From Candidatus Gastranaerophilales bacterium (GTDB lineage: Bacteria > Cyanobacteriota > Vampirovibrionia > Gastranaerophilales > Gastranaerophilaceae), in the NCBI GenBank assembly GCA_905236775.1, contig CAJOOM010000076.1, positions 1-36,737 on the forward strand: DNA of 36,737 bases, in the 5' to 3' direction. Under the pieces are notes generated by a model. That model did not search any database, was not told the DNA's origin, and saw only the letters and a program-made list of their open reading frames with translations. Shown here one piece after another: positions 26,752-36,710 of the stretch (the stretch's first letter is position 1; each line of letters begins with the position of its first letter). The position numbers were made by a program, and so were the translations under genes.

Positions 26752-27477
26752 ATGAGAATTGAGGCATACAATCTGGTTAAAATATACGGTGACAGAAGTG
26801 TTGTAAATGATGTCACCTTTTATATAGATAAAGGAGAAGTTGTTTGTTTACTTGGTCCGAATGGTGCGGGTAAAACTACTACTTTTTACATGATAGTAGG
26901 TCTAATAAAACCGAATAAGGGTAGTGTTCTTCTTGATGGAAAAGAGATTACAGCATGGCCTATGAACTTGAGAGCAAAAGCAGGAATAGGATATTTGCCA
27001 CAAGAAAACTCAATATTTAGGAAATTAACTGTTGAAAAGAATATTCAGCTTGTATTAGAAATGAATGAAAAGCTTACGGTTAATGAAAAAAAAGCAAAGC
27101 TAGAAGAACTGCTTAATGAATTTGGTGTAGAAAGATTGAGAAAATATTCAGCGGTTTCACTCTCAGGAGGTGAAAGAAGACGTGTAGAAATTGCTCGCGC
27201 ACTAGCTGCAAGTCCGGATTTTATGCTTTTGGATGAACCTTTCGCAGGTATTGACCCTATAGCAATCGGAGATATTAAGGATAATATTAGAAAAATATCT
27301 AAAGAAAAAGGATTAGGAGTTTTAATTACCGATCACAATCCTAAGGCTACATTGTCGATTACTGATAGGGCATATGTAATATTTGACGGTAAAATAAAGA
27401 TTGAAGGTAGAAGCGAAGAGGTTGCAAACGATTCTGTTGCAAAAGAATTTTATTTAGGAAAGGACTTTAAGCTTTAA
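26752..27477 (+). CDS. lptB: LPS export ABC transporter ATP-binding protein
   Basis: GPNGAGKTTTFYMIVGLIKPNKGSVLLDG, LSGGERRRVEIARALA, PFAGIDPIA, followed by an LptF/G gene. Confidence 0.95.
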   Translation: MRIEAYNLVKIYGDRSVVNDVTFYIDKGEVVCLLGPNGAGKTTTFYMIVGLIKPNKGSVLLDGKEITAWPMNLRAKAGIGYLPQENSIFRKLTVEKNIQLVLEMNEKLTVNEKKAKLEELLNEFGVERLRKYSAVSLSGGERRRVEIARALAASPDFMLLDEPFAGIDPIAIGDIKDNIRKISKEKGLGVLITDHNPKATLSITDRAYVIFDGKIKIEGRSEEVANDSVAKEFYLGKDFKL

Positions 27478-27478
27478 T

Positions 27479-28603
27479 ATGAAAAAGTTTTTTACCGTTT
27501 ATGATAGGTATATATTTAATCAAGTTCTTATGACAACAATTGTTGCTATTCTTTTGTTTACGATTGTTTGGATAGCTCCTGAAATGCTTTTAAATACAAT
27601 AAAGAAGATTCTTGAAGGAACATATACTGTTAAAATGGGGGTAATGGTATTATTATATGAACTTCCGAAAATCTTTGGTAAAGCTTTTCCTGTGGGTTTG
27701 CTTTTAGGCTCTTTATTTACATTTGATAAATTGAGCAAAGATTCAGAATTAACGATTTTTAGAGCAGTAGGAATGTCTTTTTTCAGAATATTAAGACCTG
27801 TTTTGGTTTTAAGTATAATTGTCACCGGTCTCTGTTTCGTAACATATGACAAATGGATTCCGTATTCTTGTCAGAAATTGCAAGAAATAAAAGGTGCACA
27901 AATATTGACACAATTTATATATACAATAAAAGATGAAAATCATCACCCTGACACTGCTGTAATAGTTTCTAAGTTTAAAGATAACACAATGAATGATGTT
28001 ATAGTTATGAATTTTTCTAAAGAAGTTTTTGATGATTTACATGGACTTTCTAATATTTTAGTTGGTGAAGTAGGGAAATATGATACAGACGAGGATGGAA
28101 ATCCTTGTTGGAAACTTAATAAAGTAACATTATATGATATTGATGAAAATGGAATTTTTAAAGATATAAGAAAATATAAAACAGTAGAAATTCTAAATGG
28201 TCATCATGCACAAGATGCCTATACAATTATGATAAATTCAACAAAGCGAGATAGAGATATAACCAATAAAGATTTAAAGCAATATGTAAGTTTACTAAAA
28301 CGCGGGAATTTAGATGAAGAATACAGACTAATGTTTAATAAGTATCTTCAAAGATTTTTTCATCCTTTTGTATGTATTTTACTTGCAGTTTTAGGATGTT
28401 TGTTAGGATTTTCAAAACCTAGAGAACAGAGGCTTATTGGTTTTACTATAGCAATAGGAAGTATTTTTATTTATTATATTACACTTCCGTTCTTTGATTT
28501 ACTCGCAGAAAAAGGTATTTTGCCGCCTTTAATTACAGCAGCATTCCCGCCAATAGCTTTTTTATGTGCTATATTTATGTTTTACAAAACAAAGGATTTA
28601 TAA
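27479..28603 (+). CDS. LptF/LptG family LPS export permease
   Basis: YDRYIFNQVLMTTIVAILLFTIVWIAPEM...; FHPFVCILLAVLGCLLGF; adjacent to lptB. Confidence 0.92.
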   Translation: MKKFFTVYDRYIFNQVLMTTIVAILLFTIVWIAPEMLLNTIKKILEGTYTVKMGVMVLLYELPKIFGKAFPVGLLLGSLFTFDKLSKDSELTIFRAVGMSFFRILRPVLVLSIIVTGLCFVTYDKWIPYSCQKLQEIKGAQILTQFIYTIKDENHHPDTAVIVSKFKDNTMNDVIVMNFSKEVFDDLHGLSNILVGEVGKYDTDEDGNPCWKLNKVTLYDIDENGIFKDIRKYKTVEILNGHHAQDAYTIMINSTKRDRDITNKDLKQYVSLLKRGNLDEEYRLMFNKYLQRFFHPFVCILLAVLGCLLGFSKPREQRLIGFTIAIGSIFIYYITLPFFDLLAEKGILPPLITAAFPPIAFLCAIFMFYKTKDL

Positions 28604-28604
28604 T

Positions 28605-29432
28605 ATGAAGAAAATAGTAGTATTTTTATTTGCAATAATTATATGTATAACTTTAACCGGCATGGTTAATGCGTCTCAAATTGAAATGGAGTATGAGAAC
28701 GGAATTTATCATTTTGTATTATCAGGTGATAAAATAAAGAAACAAATTCACTTTGTTTCATCACAAAATTTGATTACAAATAAAGAAGCCCACGCAAAAG
28801 GAGGTTCGATATTAACAATTAATGCCGGATTTTTTGACCCCAAAAATCAAAAAACAATATCATACATTGTTAATGACTCACAAACTGTAGAAGATCCTCT
28901 TTTCAATGATTCATTAATGACTAATCCTGTATTAAGACGGAATATGCAGAAAATATTGAATAGAAGTGAATTTAGAATACTTGATTGTGATAGTAAGTTA
29001 AAGTATGAAATAGCTCAGCATAATGCCAATGTTGATTTTTTGTGTTCTGTCGTAACTTCTGCACAAGGTGGTCCTCAACTTCTTCCGAATTTAAGATTAG
29101 AAGAAGAATTTTTTATTGTAAAAGACGCAGAAGGTAACGTAATAAGAGAATCAGCTTCTGTATTACATAAAACGCCGAGAACACTGGTCGGGATAAAAAA
29201 CTTAGCAAAAAATCAACAAGAAATGCATATTTTTATAGTTACAAATGAAAATCCTATGGATATTTTTGAAGCAAGAGATTTATGTAAAAAATATAATTTA
29301 GATACAGCGATGGCATTTGATGGTGGCAGCTCAACATCACTAAATTATAAAAAAATACAAGTTGTGTCTACACAAGATTCCGGAGATACAGGAAGAGCTC
29401 TTAAATCGTTTATGATAGTTCAACCGAAATAA
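28605..29432 (+). CDS. Phosphodiester glycosidase (NAGPA-domain) family exported protein
   Basis: Signal peptide at MKKIVVFLFAIIICITLTG; NAGFFDP, SAQGGPQLLPN, RTLVGIK, AMAFDGGSSTSL. ORF-track start at 28566 is probably too early. Confidence 0.85.
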   Translation: MKKIVVFLFAIIICITLTGMVNASQIEMEYENGIYHFVLSGDKIKKQIHFVSSQNLITNKEAHAKGGSILTINAGFFDPKNQKTISYIVNDSQTVEDPLFNDSLMTNPVLRRNMQKILNRSEFRILDCDSKLKYEIAQHNANVDFLCSVVTSAQGGPQLLPNLRLEEEFFIVKDAEGNVIRESASVLHKTPRTLVGIKNLAKNQQEMHIFIVTNENPMDIFEARDLCKKYNLDTAMAFDGGSSTSLNYKKIQVVSTQDSGDTGRALKSFMIVQPK

Positions 29433-29434
29433 AA

Positions 29435-30178
29435 TTATAAACGTATAGAACGAAACAGAGTTGAATATTTGTATTCACCATAATATATATTTATATTGAT
29501 AAAATAATTTTCCAAATCATCAACTTCTAGAAAACTTTTTACTGGAGCTTGTCTTTTAGAGTGCTTACGATTACCAAGCTTTTCCAAGCTATTTAAGTGC
29601 CATTTCTGAGAACGTGTAAGTTTTGGCTGTGGAATATGTTCTTCATAAAAGTGCTGAGGAGTAGCACCTTTCTCATAAACAGGAATTATGTGCAAAACTT
29701 TTCCATTCTGTTTGAATAGCATATATGATTTTCCATTATGCTCTCTTGGAGTCAACAAATAGTATCCGGGTTCTATAGTTTGATTTTTAAAATAAATAGC
29801 CGAATTTAGTCTTAACAATGGATATATAGACCATGCTGCATTTTTTGTATCATAATATTCCTCAGGGTCAATTCCATGTAAGTACGAAAAATTTGCCGGT
29901 TCCAATTGATTATATATTTGAGAATAATTTTTTATTGGCTTCACGTTTATTGTTTTTGAATACTTATCGCTTGAATTAAAAGAATTATTTTCATTTGATA
30001 GATCATTCTTTAGAGTATGATAAGGTGTAATTTCATCATCTTCATTATCAATAGTATTTGGATCAATATCATCATAAAATCCAGGAGGTGTTCCGACATG
30101 ACCGCCATTATCTATAGACTCTGCATTTAAAGGTAACGCAAATATCAGCAAAAATATAAACGTTAAATATTTTTTCAT
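29435..30178 (-). CDS. Secreted hypothetical protein
   Basis: Signal peptide MKKYLTFIFLLIFALPLNAES. Confidence 0.75.
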   Translation of the reverse strand: MKKYLTFIFLLIFALPLNAESIDNGGHVGTPPGFYDDIDPNTIDNEDDEITPYHTLKNDLSNENNSFNSSDKYSKTINVKPIKNYSQIYNQLEPANFSYLHGIDPEEYYDTKNAAWSIYPLLRLNSAIYFKNQTIEPGYYLLTPREHNGKSYMLFKQNGKVLHIIPVYEKGATPQHFYEEHIPQPKLTRSQKWHLNSLEKLGNRKHSKRQAPVKSFLEVDDLENYFININIYYGEYKYSTLFRSIRL

Positions 30179-30465
30179 AATCTTTATTTTAACAATTTTT
30201 GTTATTAAATCAAGTATTAATTAATGAAAAGTATGCAGAATTATATACACTTGATTTTATTTGGACACTAATGCCTATCAATAATTCAGATTCATTGTCT
30301 TAGAAGCAACTCAACTCACAAAATACTATTTTCAGCAAATAATAAACTTTACTTAATTGTCGATTAATACTAATGATATCTATATTGTTGTACTGGTTTA
30401 TTGTTTTTGTTAAAATTAGAATGTATATTATAGTAAGTATATATAGCAAGAAACTTGGAGAGAGC

Positions 30466-31677
30466 ATGAGAAAAAATATTTTCATTATACTAGCGATTAT
30501 TTGCGCACTTATCTTTATGAGATGGACTATTTCACATACTAGCAAATCTGCTTCAGCGAAGCAAAAGCTATCTATGGGAACTCCTTCTGTAACTATTGAA
30601 ACAGTTCAAACAGACAAAGTAAGACGTGAATTCACTGCATCTGCCAGAGTAATGGCAAAATATAGAGTCGATGTTCTAGCTCGTATAAACGGATATTTGA
30701 CAAAAAGTTATTTCAAAGAGGGTGATTTTGTAAAAGCTGGTCAAATTTTATTTGAGATAGAGCCGCAAGAATATGCTTATGCAGCAGGTAAAGCAAAAGG
30801 TAATTTAGAAAATGCTAAAGCGCAACAAGAGTATTACAATAAACAATTAGCCAGATATAAAGAACTTGTAGACAATGATTTTGTCGCCAAATCTGATTAT
30901 GACAATGTTCTAGCACAAAGAAATGCTTATAATGCTCAAGTTCAAAGCATGGAAAGTGCATACAGAGATGCCCAAAGGAATCTCGGTTATACTCATATAA
31001 AATCACCTGTTGATGGTAGAGTGGGTATTATTGACGTAACTGTAGGAAACTATGTATCAATGAACAGTCGACCATTAACGACTATTAATAGTTCAAATCC
31101 AATGTATATAACATTTCCACTTGAATCAAAGGATTATGCAGAACTTGTAAGAATTGACGGCGGAGCAAACGTTGAACGAGAAGTCGAATATATATTCAGT
31201 TCCGGACAAAAATATAAATATAAAGGTGTACAAGATTTCTATGATAATAAGGTTGATGAATCAACCGGTGCTATAACTCTTAGAGCAACTTTCCCGAATC
31301 CTAATGATGAACTTTTGCAAGGTGATTTTGGAAGAATTATAATTTATTCTAATAAAGAAGACGAACTTCCAATCGTTCCACAATCAGCTACTATGGAGAA
31401 TCAAGAAGGTCTATATGTACTCATTATGGATGAAGAAAACCTTCCACGTTTATCTTACATTAAAACAATGGGACAAGTAGGAACGAATTGGGTTGTTTAT
31501 GATGGAGTTAAAAAAGGAGATAGAATTATAACAACAGGTATGCAAAAGGTAATTCCTGGTTCTCCTGTAAGAGAGGTTAAAAATACAGCGCAAGGTGAGA
31601 CAAAACAAGTTAAAAAAACTAATATATTTGTGCGTATAGTTAACAAAATAAAAAAAATACTCGGAGGGAATAAATAA
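30466..31677 (+). CDS. RND efflux periplasmic adaptor (HlyD/AcrA family)
   Basis: YRVDVLARINGYLTKSYFKEGDFVKAGQILFEIEPQEY, GYTHIKSPVDGRVG; preferred start at 30466 (MRKNIFIILAIICALIF). Confidence 0.93.
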   Translation: MRKNIFIILAIICALIFMRWTISHTSKSASAKQKLSMGTPSVTIETVQTDKVRREFTASARVMAKYRVDVLARINGYLTKSYFKEGDFVKAGQILFEIEPQEYAYAAGKAKGNLENAKAQQEYYNKQLARYKELVDNDFVAKSDYDNVLAQRNAYNAQVQSMESAYRDAQRNLGYTHIKSPVDGRVGIIDVTVGNYVSMNSRPLTTINSSNPMYITFPLESKDYAELVRIDGGANVEREVEYIFSSGQKYKYKGVQDFYDNKVDESTGAITLRATFPNPNDELLQGDFGRIIIYSNKEDELPIVPQSATMENQEGLYVLIMDEENLPRLSYIKTMGQVGTNWVVYDGVKKGDRIITTGMQKVIPGSPVREVKNTAQGETKQVKKTNIFVRIVNKIKKILGGNK

Positions 31678-34600
31678 TGGCTGAAAACTTCTTTGTTAAA
31701 CGTCCAAAGTTTGCGATAGTAATTTCAATAGCCATTATGCTTGCAGGTTTATTAAGTTTAACAACCTTACCTTTAGAAGAGTATCCGTCAATTACCCCTC
31801 CGCAAGTCATTGTAAATGCTACATATGCAGGAGCAAACGCAGATGTAATTACGTCCACAATTGCTTCGCCTGTTGAATTGCAATTAAACGGCGTTGAAAA
31901 TATGCTTTATATGACTTCTGAGTCAAGTAACGGCATGTATAAACTTACTATATACTTTGAAGTAGGTTCTGACCCTGATATGAACCTCGTAAATGTGCAG
32001 AACCAGCTTCAATTAGTAACTCCACGTCTGCCGGAAGAAGTGCGGCGGTATGGTCTAACTGTGCGTAAGTCTACAGGTGGCGGCGGTTGTTTATTTATAG
32101 GCTTGCGCTCTCCGAATGGAACTTATAATTCCTTATATTTAGCGAACTATGCTTCAAGATTTATTAAAGACGAACTAGCCAGGACAAAAGGTTCTGCGGG
32201 TGTTGCAGTATATGGCGCAGGTGATTATTCAATGCGCATTTGGCTAAAACCGGACAAAATGGCGAGTTTAGGAATTTCAACATCAGATATAAGCAATGCT
32301 ATACAGACTCAAAACGTACAAACCCCGGCTGGTAATATTGGAACAGAGCCAATGGATACTCCTCAAATGATGAAATTTACATTGAGGACAAAAGGCAGAT
32401 TAAAAACTGTAGAAGAGTTTGAAAATATTATTGTAAAATCCAATATAGACGGTTCAAGTGTAAGAATAAAAGATGTTGCAAGAGTTGAAATGGGCGCTGA
32501 AAATTATTCTCATCGTTCAATGGTAGAAGGCAGAGAATCTGCAATTATTGCGGTAACTCAATTACCAAATGCCAATACCATTGACCTTGTCAACAGAATA
32601 AATAAAAAGATGGAAGTATTGTCTAAAAAATTCCCTAATGATATGGAATATCACGTTCAGTATGATGTTACCGAGTTTGTAAGAGAATCAATAAAAGAAG
32701 TAGTTGAAGCTATAGTGCTGGCAATTATACTTGTATCTGCCGTAACTTACCTTTTCTTAGGAACCGCAAGAGCAGCATTTATTCCATTTTGTGCAATTCC
32801 TGTATCGTTAATTGGTGTATTCATGTTCATGGCCGTAATTGGCTTTTCTATAAACTTGTTAATATTGTTTGGTCTGGTACTGGCAGTAGGTCTGGTTGTA
32901 GATGATGCGATTGTAGTACTCGAAAATACTCAGCGGCACATTCAAGAGGGGAAATCTCCGCGTGAAGCAACAAATATATCTATGGAAGAAGTATTTGGAG
33001 CGGTTGTAGCAACATCTCTTGTATTGATGGCAGTATTTGTACCTGTTTCGTTTTTAGGTGGAATTACGGGTCAAATGTTTAGACAATTTGCTGTATGTAT
33101 TGCAACATCAGTAGGTCTTTCAACAATAGTTGCTTTAACTCTTTCTCCGGCTCTTTGTTCATTGATTCTTAAATCAGGAGATGAAAAAACAGACTATGAA
33201 TTTATTGAAAAATTTGATAGATGGTTTAATAAAGTCAAAGATAAATATTTAAGTATAGTTGAATATTTTGTAAAACAGCCTCATAAAACACTTAGGACAG
33301 TATTAGGTATTGTTTTCTTTATTATAATAATGTTTAAAATTGTACCATCAGGTTTTTTGCCGGATGAAGACAGAGGCGCAATGTTTATGCAAGTCCAACT
33401 ACAAGACGGTGCAACTTTATCTCGTTCTACAGATGTTGTTAACAATATGTGTAAAGAAATACTTAAAATTGATGGTGTATTATCAACCTTATCAATAAAT
33501 GGATTTAATGGTGAAAATACAGCACTTGTTATTGTCAAATTGGCTCCGTGGCATGATAGAAAATCAAAGAAACTTTCTATAAATAGCATAATGAAACAAG
33601 CAAGACAAATTACATCCAAGTACACAGAAACAACAACATTTGTTTCGCAGCCACCGGCAATTACTGGTCTAGGTATGTATAATGGTATAGAATTCCAACT
33701 TCTGGATAAGGGGGATAGAACACCTGATGAAATGTTTGCGGAAACTCAAAAATTTATGAAAGAAGCAAGAAGTAATCCGGCCTTTTCAAGTGTTTACACC
33801 TCTTTTACAGCTTCCCTGCCACAAGTTGTTGTTAGAATAAATGAAGAAAAAGCTATGGCACAAGGTGTTTCAATATCGGAAATATATTCAACTATTGCGG
33901 CACAATTTGGTGCTACATATATTAATGACTTTAATAAATTCGGACGGGTTTATCGTGTATATATGCAAGCTGATTCACCATTTAGAAGCACAATGGAAGA
34001 TTTAAATAAAATCTATGTAAAAAGTAACTCCGGTAAGATGGTTCCTTTAACATCAGTAATTACAACGGAAGATGTTATAGCACCATATGAACTTACAAGG
34101 TTTAACTTGTATCCGTCTATTGCTATTAATGCGGAAGTTGAATCCGGCATGAGTTCAGGAGCAGGCATGAAAGCAATGGAAGAACTTGCAGATAAAGTTC
34201 TACCAAATGATATGGACTATGCATGGTCAGGAAAATCTTTCTTAGAGCAACAGTCATCAGGTCAATTATTATCAATTTTGTCGCTTGCTTTTGCATTTGT
34301 ATACCTGTTCCTTGTTGCGTTATATGAAAGTTGGACTCTTCCTATTTCCGTAATGTTAATATCACCTATAGCAATTTCAGGTGCACTATTCTTGCAATAT
34401 GTTTGGGGACTTGCACTTGATATTTATGCACAAGTTGGACTTGTCATGCTATTGGGATTATCTACAAAACAAGCAATTTTAGTTGTAGAATTTGCAAAAG
34501 ATGCAATTGAAAAAGATGGAATGCATTATATTGAAGCCGCAATGCAAGCTGCTAAATTAAGATTTAGAGCAGTTATGATGACGAATATTGCATTCATTCT

Positions 34601-34898
34601 TGGGTTAATACCTCTTGTAATAGCAAGAGGAGCCGGAGCAGGTAGCCGACATTCTATTGGTGTTTCAGTATTTGGAGGAATGCTTGCTGTTGCATTCTTC
34701 GGAAGTATATTAGTTCCAGCATTTTTTGTATTATTAAATACAATAAAACACGAAAAAGAACAGAGCAAATCATTGTTAAAGGAACTGGTGATACTATTAC
34801 TGCTTATTATAGTATTGTATAGTGTAATATTTTATGCACTTCCTTGGTTACTAAGTGCAATTTCAGCAATATTTGGTAGATTATTATCACTTATTTAA
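31677..34898 (+). CDS. RND efflux permease, HAE1/AcrB family
   Basis: FFVKRPKFAIVISIAIMLAGLLSLTTLPLEEYPSITPPQV, LVVDDAIVVLENTQRHIQEGKSPREAT, FLPDEDRGAMFMQVQLQDGA; stop/start overlap with adaptor. Confidence 0.96.
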   Translation: MAENFFVKRPKFAIVISIAIMLAGLLSLTTLPLEEYPSITPPQVIVNATYAGANADVITSTIASPVELQLNGVENMLYMTSESSNGMYKLTIYFEVGSDPDMNLVNVQNQLQLVTPRLPEEVRRYGLTVRKSTGGGGCLFIGLRSPNGTYNSLYLANYASRFIKDELARTKGSAGVAVYGAGDYSMRIWLKPDKMASLGISTSDISNAIQTQNVQTPAGNIGTEPMDTPQMMKFTLRTKGRLKTVEEFENIIVKSNIDGSSVRIKDVARVEMGAENYSHRSMVEGRESAIIAVTQLPNANTIDLVNRINKKMEVLSKKFPNDMEYHVQYDVTEFVRESIKEVVEAIVLAIILVSAVTYLFLGTARAAFIPFCAIPVSLIGVFMFMAVIGFSINLLILFGLVLAVGLVVDDAIVVLENTQRHIQEGKSPREATNISMEEVFGAVVATSLVLMAVFVPVSFLGGITGQMFRQFAVCIATSVGLSTIVALTLSPALCSLILKSGDEKTDYEFIEKFDRWFNKVKDKYLSIVEYFVKQPHKTLRTVLGIVFFIIIMFKIVPSGFLPDEDRGAMFMQVQLQDGATLSRSTDVVNNMCKEILKIDGVLSTLSINGFNGENTALVIVKLAPWHDRKSKKLSINSIMKQARQITSKYTETTTFVSQPPAITGLGMYNGIEFQLLDKGDRTPDEMFAETQKFMKEARSNPAFSSVYTSFTASLPQVVVRINEEKAMAQGVSISEIYSTIAAQFGATYINDFNKFGRVYRVYMQADSPFRSTMEDLNKIYVKSNSGKMVPLTSVITTEDVIAPYELTRFNLYPSIAINAEVESGMSSGAGMKAMEELADKVLPNDMDYAWSGKSFLEQQSSGQLLSILSLAFAFVYLFLVALYESWTLPISVMLISPIAISGALFLQYVWGLALDIYAQVGLVMLLGLSTKQAILVVEFAKDAIEKDGMHYIEAAMQAAKLRFRAVMMTNIAFILGLIPLVIARGAGAGSRHSIGVSVFGGMLAVAFFGSILVPAFFVLLNTIKHEKEQSKSLLKELVILLLLIIVLYSVIFYALPWLLSAISAIFGRLLSLI

Positions 34899-34927
34899 CG
34901 TATTAATTTAAATTAATTATTTATAGA

Positions 34928-34961
34928 ACTATCTTGCAATAGTATGTGCAAGATAGTTTTT
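34928..34961 (+). terminator. Rho-independent terminator after RND operon
   Basis: ACTATCTTGCA / TGCAAGATAGT stem then TTTTTA. Confidence 0.85.
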
Positions 34962-35023
34962 ATGTATCAAACAATACATTTAATAAAGAAAAATTACAAA
35001 TTTCTCTTGCACACTCTTTTAAT

Positions 35024-35090
35024 GTTACAAAACTTAACAAAAAAACAAAAAAAAGGCAATTTCTGAAAAGAAAAATACTTTATATATATA
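35024..35090 (+). promoter_or_regulatory. Promoter-like module S2 upstream of the 67-aa gene
   Basis: GTTACAAAACTTAACAAAAAAACAAAAAAAAGGCAATTTCTGAAAAGAAAAATACTTTATATATATA. Confidence 0.55.
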
Positions 35091-35116
35091 CAAAGAGTAT
35101 TTTATAAGGAGCCAAA

Positions 35117-35320
35117 ATGAAAGAAGAAGAACTAAATGCAACAATGTCAGTAATCGCCGATCCAATCAATAATGTATATAAATTAGATTCAAGACAAGCA
35201 ATAGATGAGATACAAAGAATTTGCAGAATTTTTGCTATTTCAGAAAAGCAAGCAAACAAACATAAAATGTTGTCGATTAAAAATTTAGCTACATTCCGAT
35301 TAGTTTTGAGTAACAACTAG
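35117..35320 (+). CDS. Small hypothetical protein, 67 aa
   Basis: RBS AAGGAG, upstream module S2, downstream terminator. Confidence 0.8.
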   Translation: MKEEELNATMSVIADPINNVYKLDSRQAIDEIQRICRIFAISEKQANKHKMLSIKNLATFRLVLSNN

Positions 35321-35343
35321 TTTATAGCTGAAATATAAATTGT

Positions 35344-35371
35344 AAAAGCCCTGTATAATCAGGGCTTTTTT
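35344..35371 (+). terminator. Rho-independent terminator after the 67-aa gene
   Basis: AAAAGCCCTGTATAATCAGGGCTTTTTT. Confidence 0.9.
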
Positions 35372-35400
35372 GTAATCTATATAGGTTTAGTTTTTTAAGT

Positions 35401-36081
35401 CTAATAAACAGGAACGTCAATAGGATTAATTAATTGAACGGTCATCTTATCTCCGCCGTTAATTATTACCTCTTTTCCTTTTCTAAACATATCTGCTACA
35501 GAATCTCCTATCAAATATCCGGCACCACCAAAGAATCCTCCGATTGCGCAAACAGGAGTTGTTATATATTGTAAACCGGGATGATCATCTTTAACGCTAA
35601 AGCCATAATTTGTAAGCTTTTTAGTAATTTCTACACCTTTATCCCAATTTTCTTTAACAGCTTCACCATAACCGAGATTTTTATAAAGTCCGCCATCATA
35701 ATTTATTTTGTCATATGAAACAACCGCCATATCAAGTGGTATTTGTCTGCCGTTTGGTGTAACAACATGGTCAAAATCTAGATATAACATTGCACCTCTT
35801 GAAAAACGCTTTGCTGTTTTAATTGTAGATATACTACCTCTAATAACAGACCCTCTTGGTAATATTACTATATTGTCAGTAGAAAGCTCATTTTTTAAAG
35901 AAGCTGTAAAAAAATCTCCCTCTGAACCAGAAGATGTTGAAACCGGCTGTAAAAATTCTAATTCGAATCTAGTTCCGGAAGCAATTCTTTTTGTTTTAGC
36001 ATCAGCTTTAAATGTTCCGGCTGCGTTTACTGTTAAATTTGTAATAAACATCATTAATAATATTACAACTATTTTCTTCAT
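35401..36081 (-). CDS. Secreted hypothetical protein, 226 aa
   Basis: Signal peptide MKKIVVILLMMFITNLTVNAAG; Gly-rich hydrophobic segment CAIGGFFGGAGYLIGDSVADMF. Confidence 0.8.
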   Translation of the reverse strand: MKKIVVILLMMFITNLTVNAAGTFKADAKTKRIASGTRFELEFLQPVSTSSGSEGDFFTASLKNELSTDNIVILPRGSVIRGSISTIKTAKRFSRGAMLYLDFDHVVTPNGRQIPLDMAVVSYDKINYDGGLYKNLGYGEAVKENWDKGVEITKKLTNYGFSVKDDHPGLQYITTPVCAIGGFFGGAGYLIGDSVADMFRKGKEVIINGGDKMTVQLINPIDVPVY

Positions 36082-36159
36082 ATTTTCTCTCCTCTTTTAG
36101 GTACCATGTTATCACTTGAGACTAAGAAATGCAATTTGTTTACGAGTATACATAAGCAC

Positions 36160-36178
36160 CTTCCCCCAGCGGGGGAAG
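36160..36178. repeat. GC-rich palindrome 5' to window centre of the DUF559 locus
   Basis: CTTCCCCC-AGC-GGGGGAAG. Confidence 0.75.
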
Positions 36179-36264
36179 AGAAGCCATTGCTGAGCAAAGC
36201 GAAGCTTATGGATTCGTTGAGGGTTCGGTTCTATATAATGAATGAGGGTACGAACCCAAAATAT

Positions 36265-36618
36265 TTACTTATTAAACACCGTAGTATAAATAACTTGACA
36301 CACACCGTCTATATTTTTTTCAATCTCAAAATTCCAAAATCTTAAAACTTTATAGCCCAGTGAGTTCAAATACTCAGTTCTCGTTTTATCTTTTTCTATA
36401 TTATCAGGTTCATTGTGTTGACCGCCGTCAAGCTCAATTATTAAATTGTATTGTTCGCATACAAAATCCGCTACATAATTCCCAATAGGAACCTGCCTTT
36501 TAAACTTTAATCCGTAAAAAGCATTATTCCGCAAAATATGCCATAATTTTCTTTCTTGGATTGTCATATTTTTTCTTAATTCTCTTGCTTGGTTTAATGT
36601 TGTGCTTTTGTGTTTCAT
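36265..36618 (-). CDS. DUF559 family (Vsr/restriction-endonuclease-like fold) protein
   Basis: RELRKNMTIQERKLWHILRNNAFYGLKFKRQVPIGNYVADFVCEQYNLIIELDGGQH...RTEYLNSLGYKVLRFWN. Confidence 0.92.
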   Translation of the reverse strand: MKHKSTTLNQARELRKNMTIQERKLWHILRNNAFYGLKFKRQVPIGNYVADFVCEQYNLIIELDGGQHNEPDNIEKDKTRTEYLNSLGYKVLRFWNFEIEKNIDGVCQVIYTTVFNK

Positions 36619-36691
36619 ACAACCATTTTACCATGATTGTACCCTCACCTGAATTTCTGATATTCGAACAAGTCCTCATATCGAAATTCTA

Positions 36692-36710
36692 CCTCTCCCG
36701 CTGGGAGAGG
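36692..36710. repeat. GC-rich palindrome on the other side of the DUF559 gene
   Basis: CCTCTCCC-GCT-GGGAGAGG; another apparent copy (CCTTCTCCCAACGGG) is cut by the window end. Confidence 0.75.

Noticed and set aside
36106-36345. Plus-strand ORF of 79 aa next to the DUF559 gene
   Set aside because: Runs through the palindromic repeat and into the antisense of DUF559; likely spurious.
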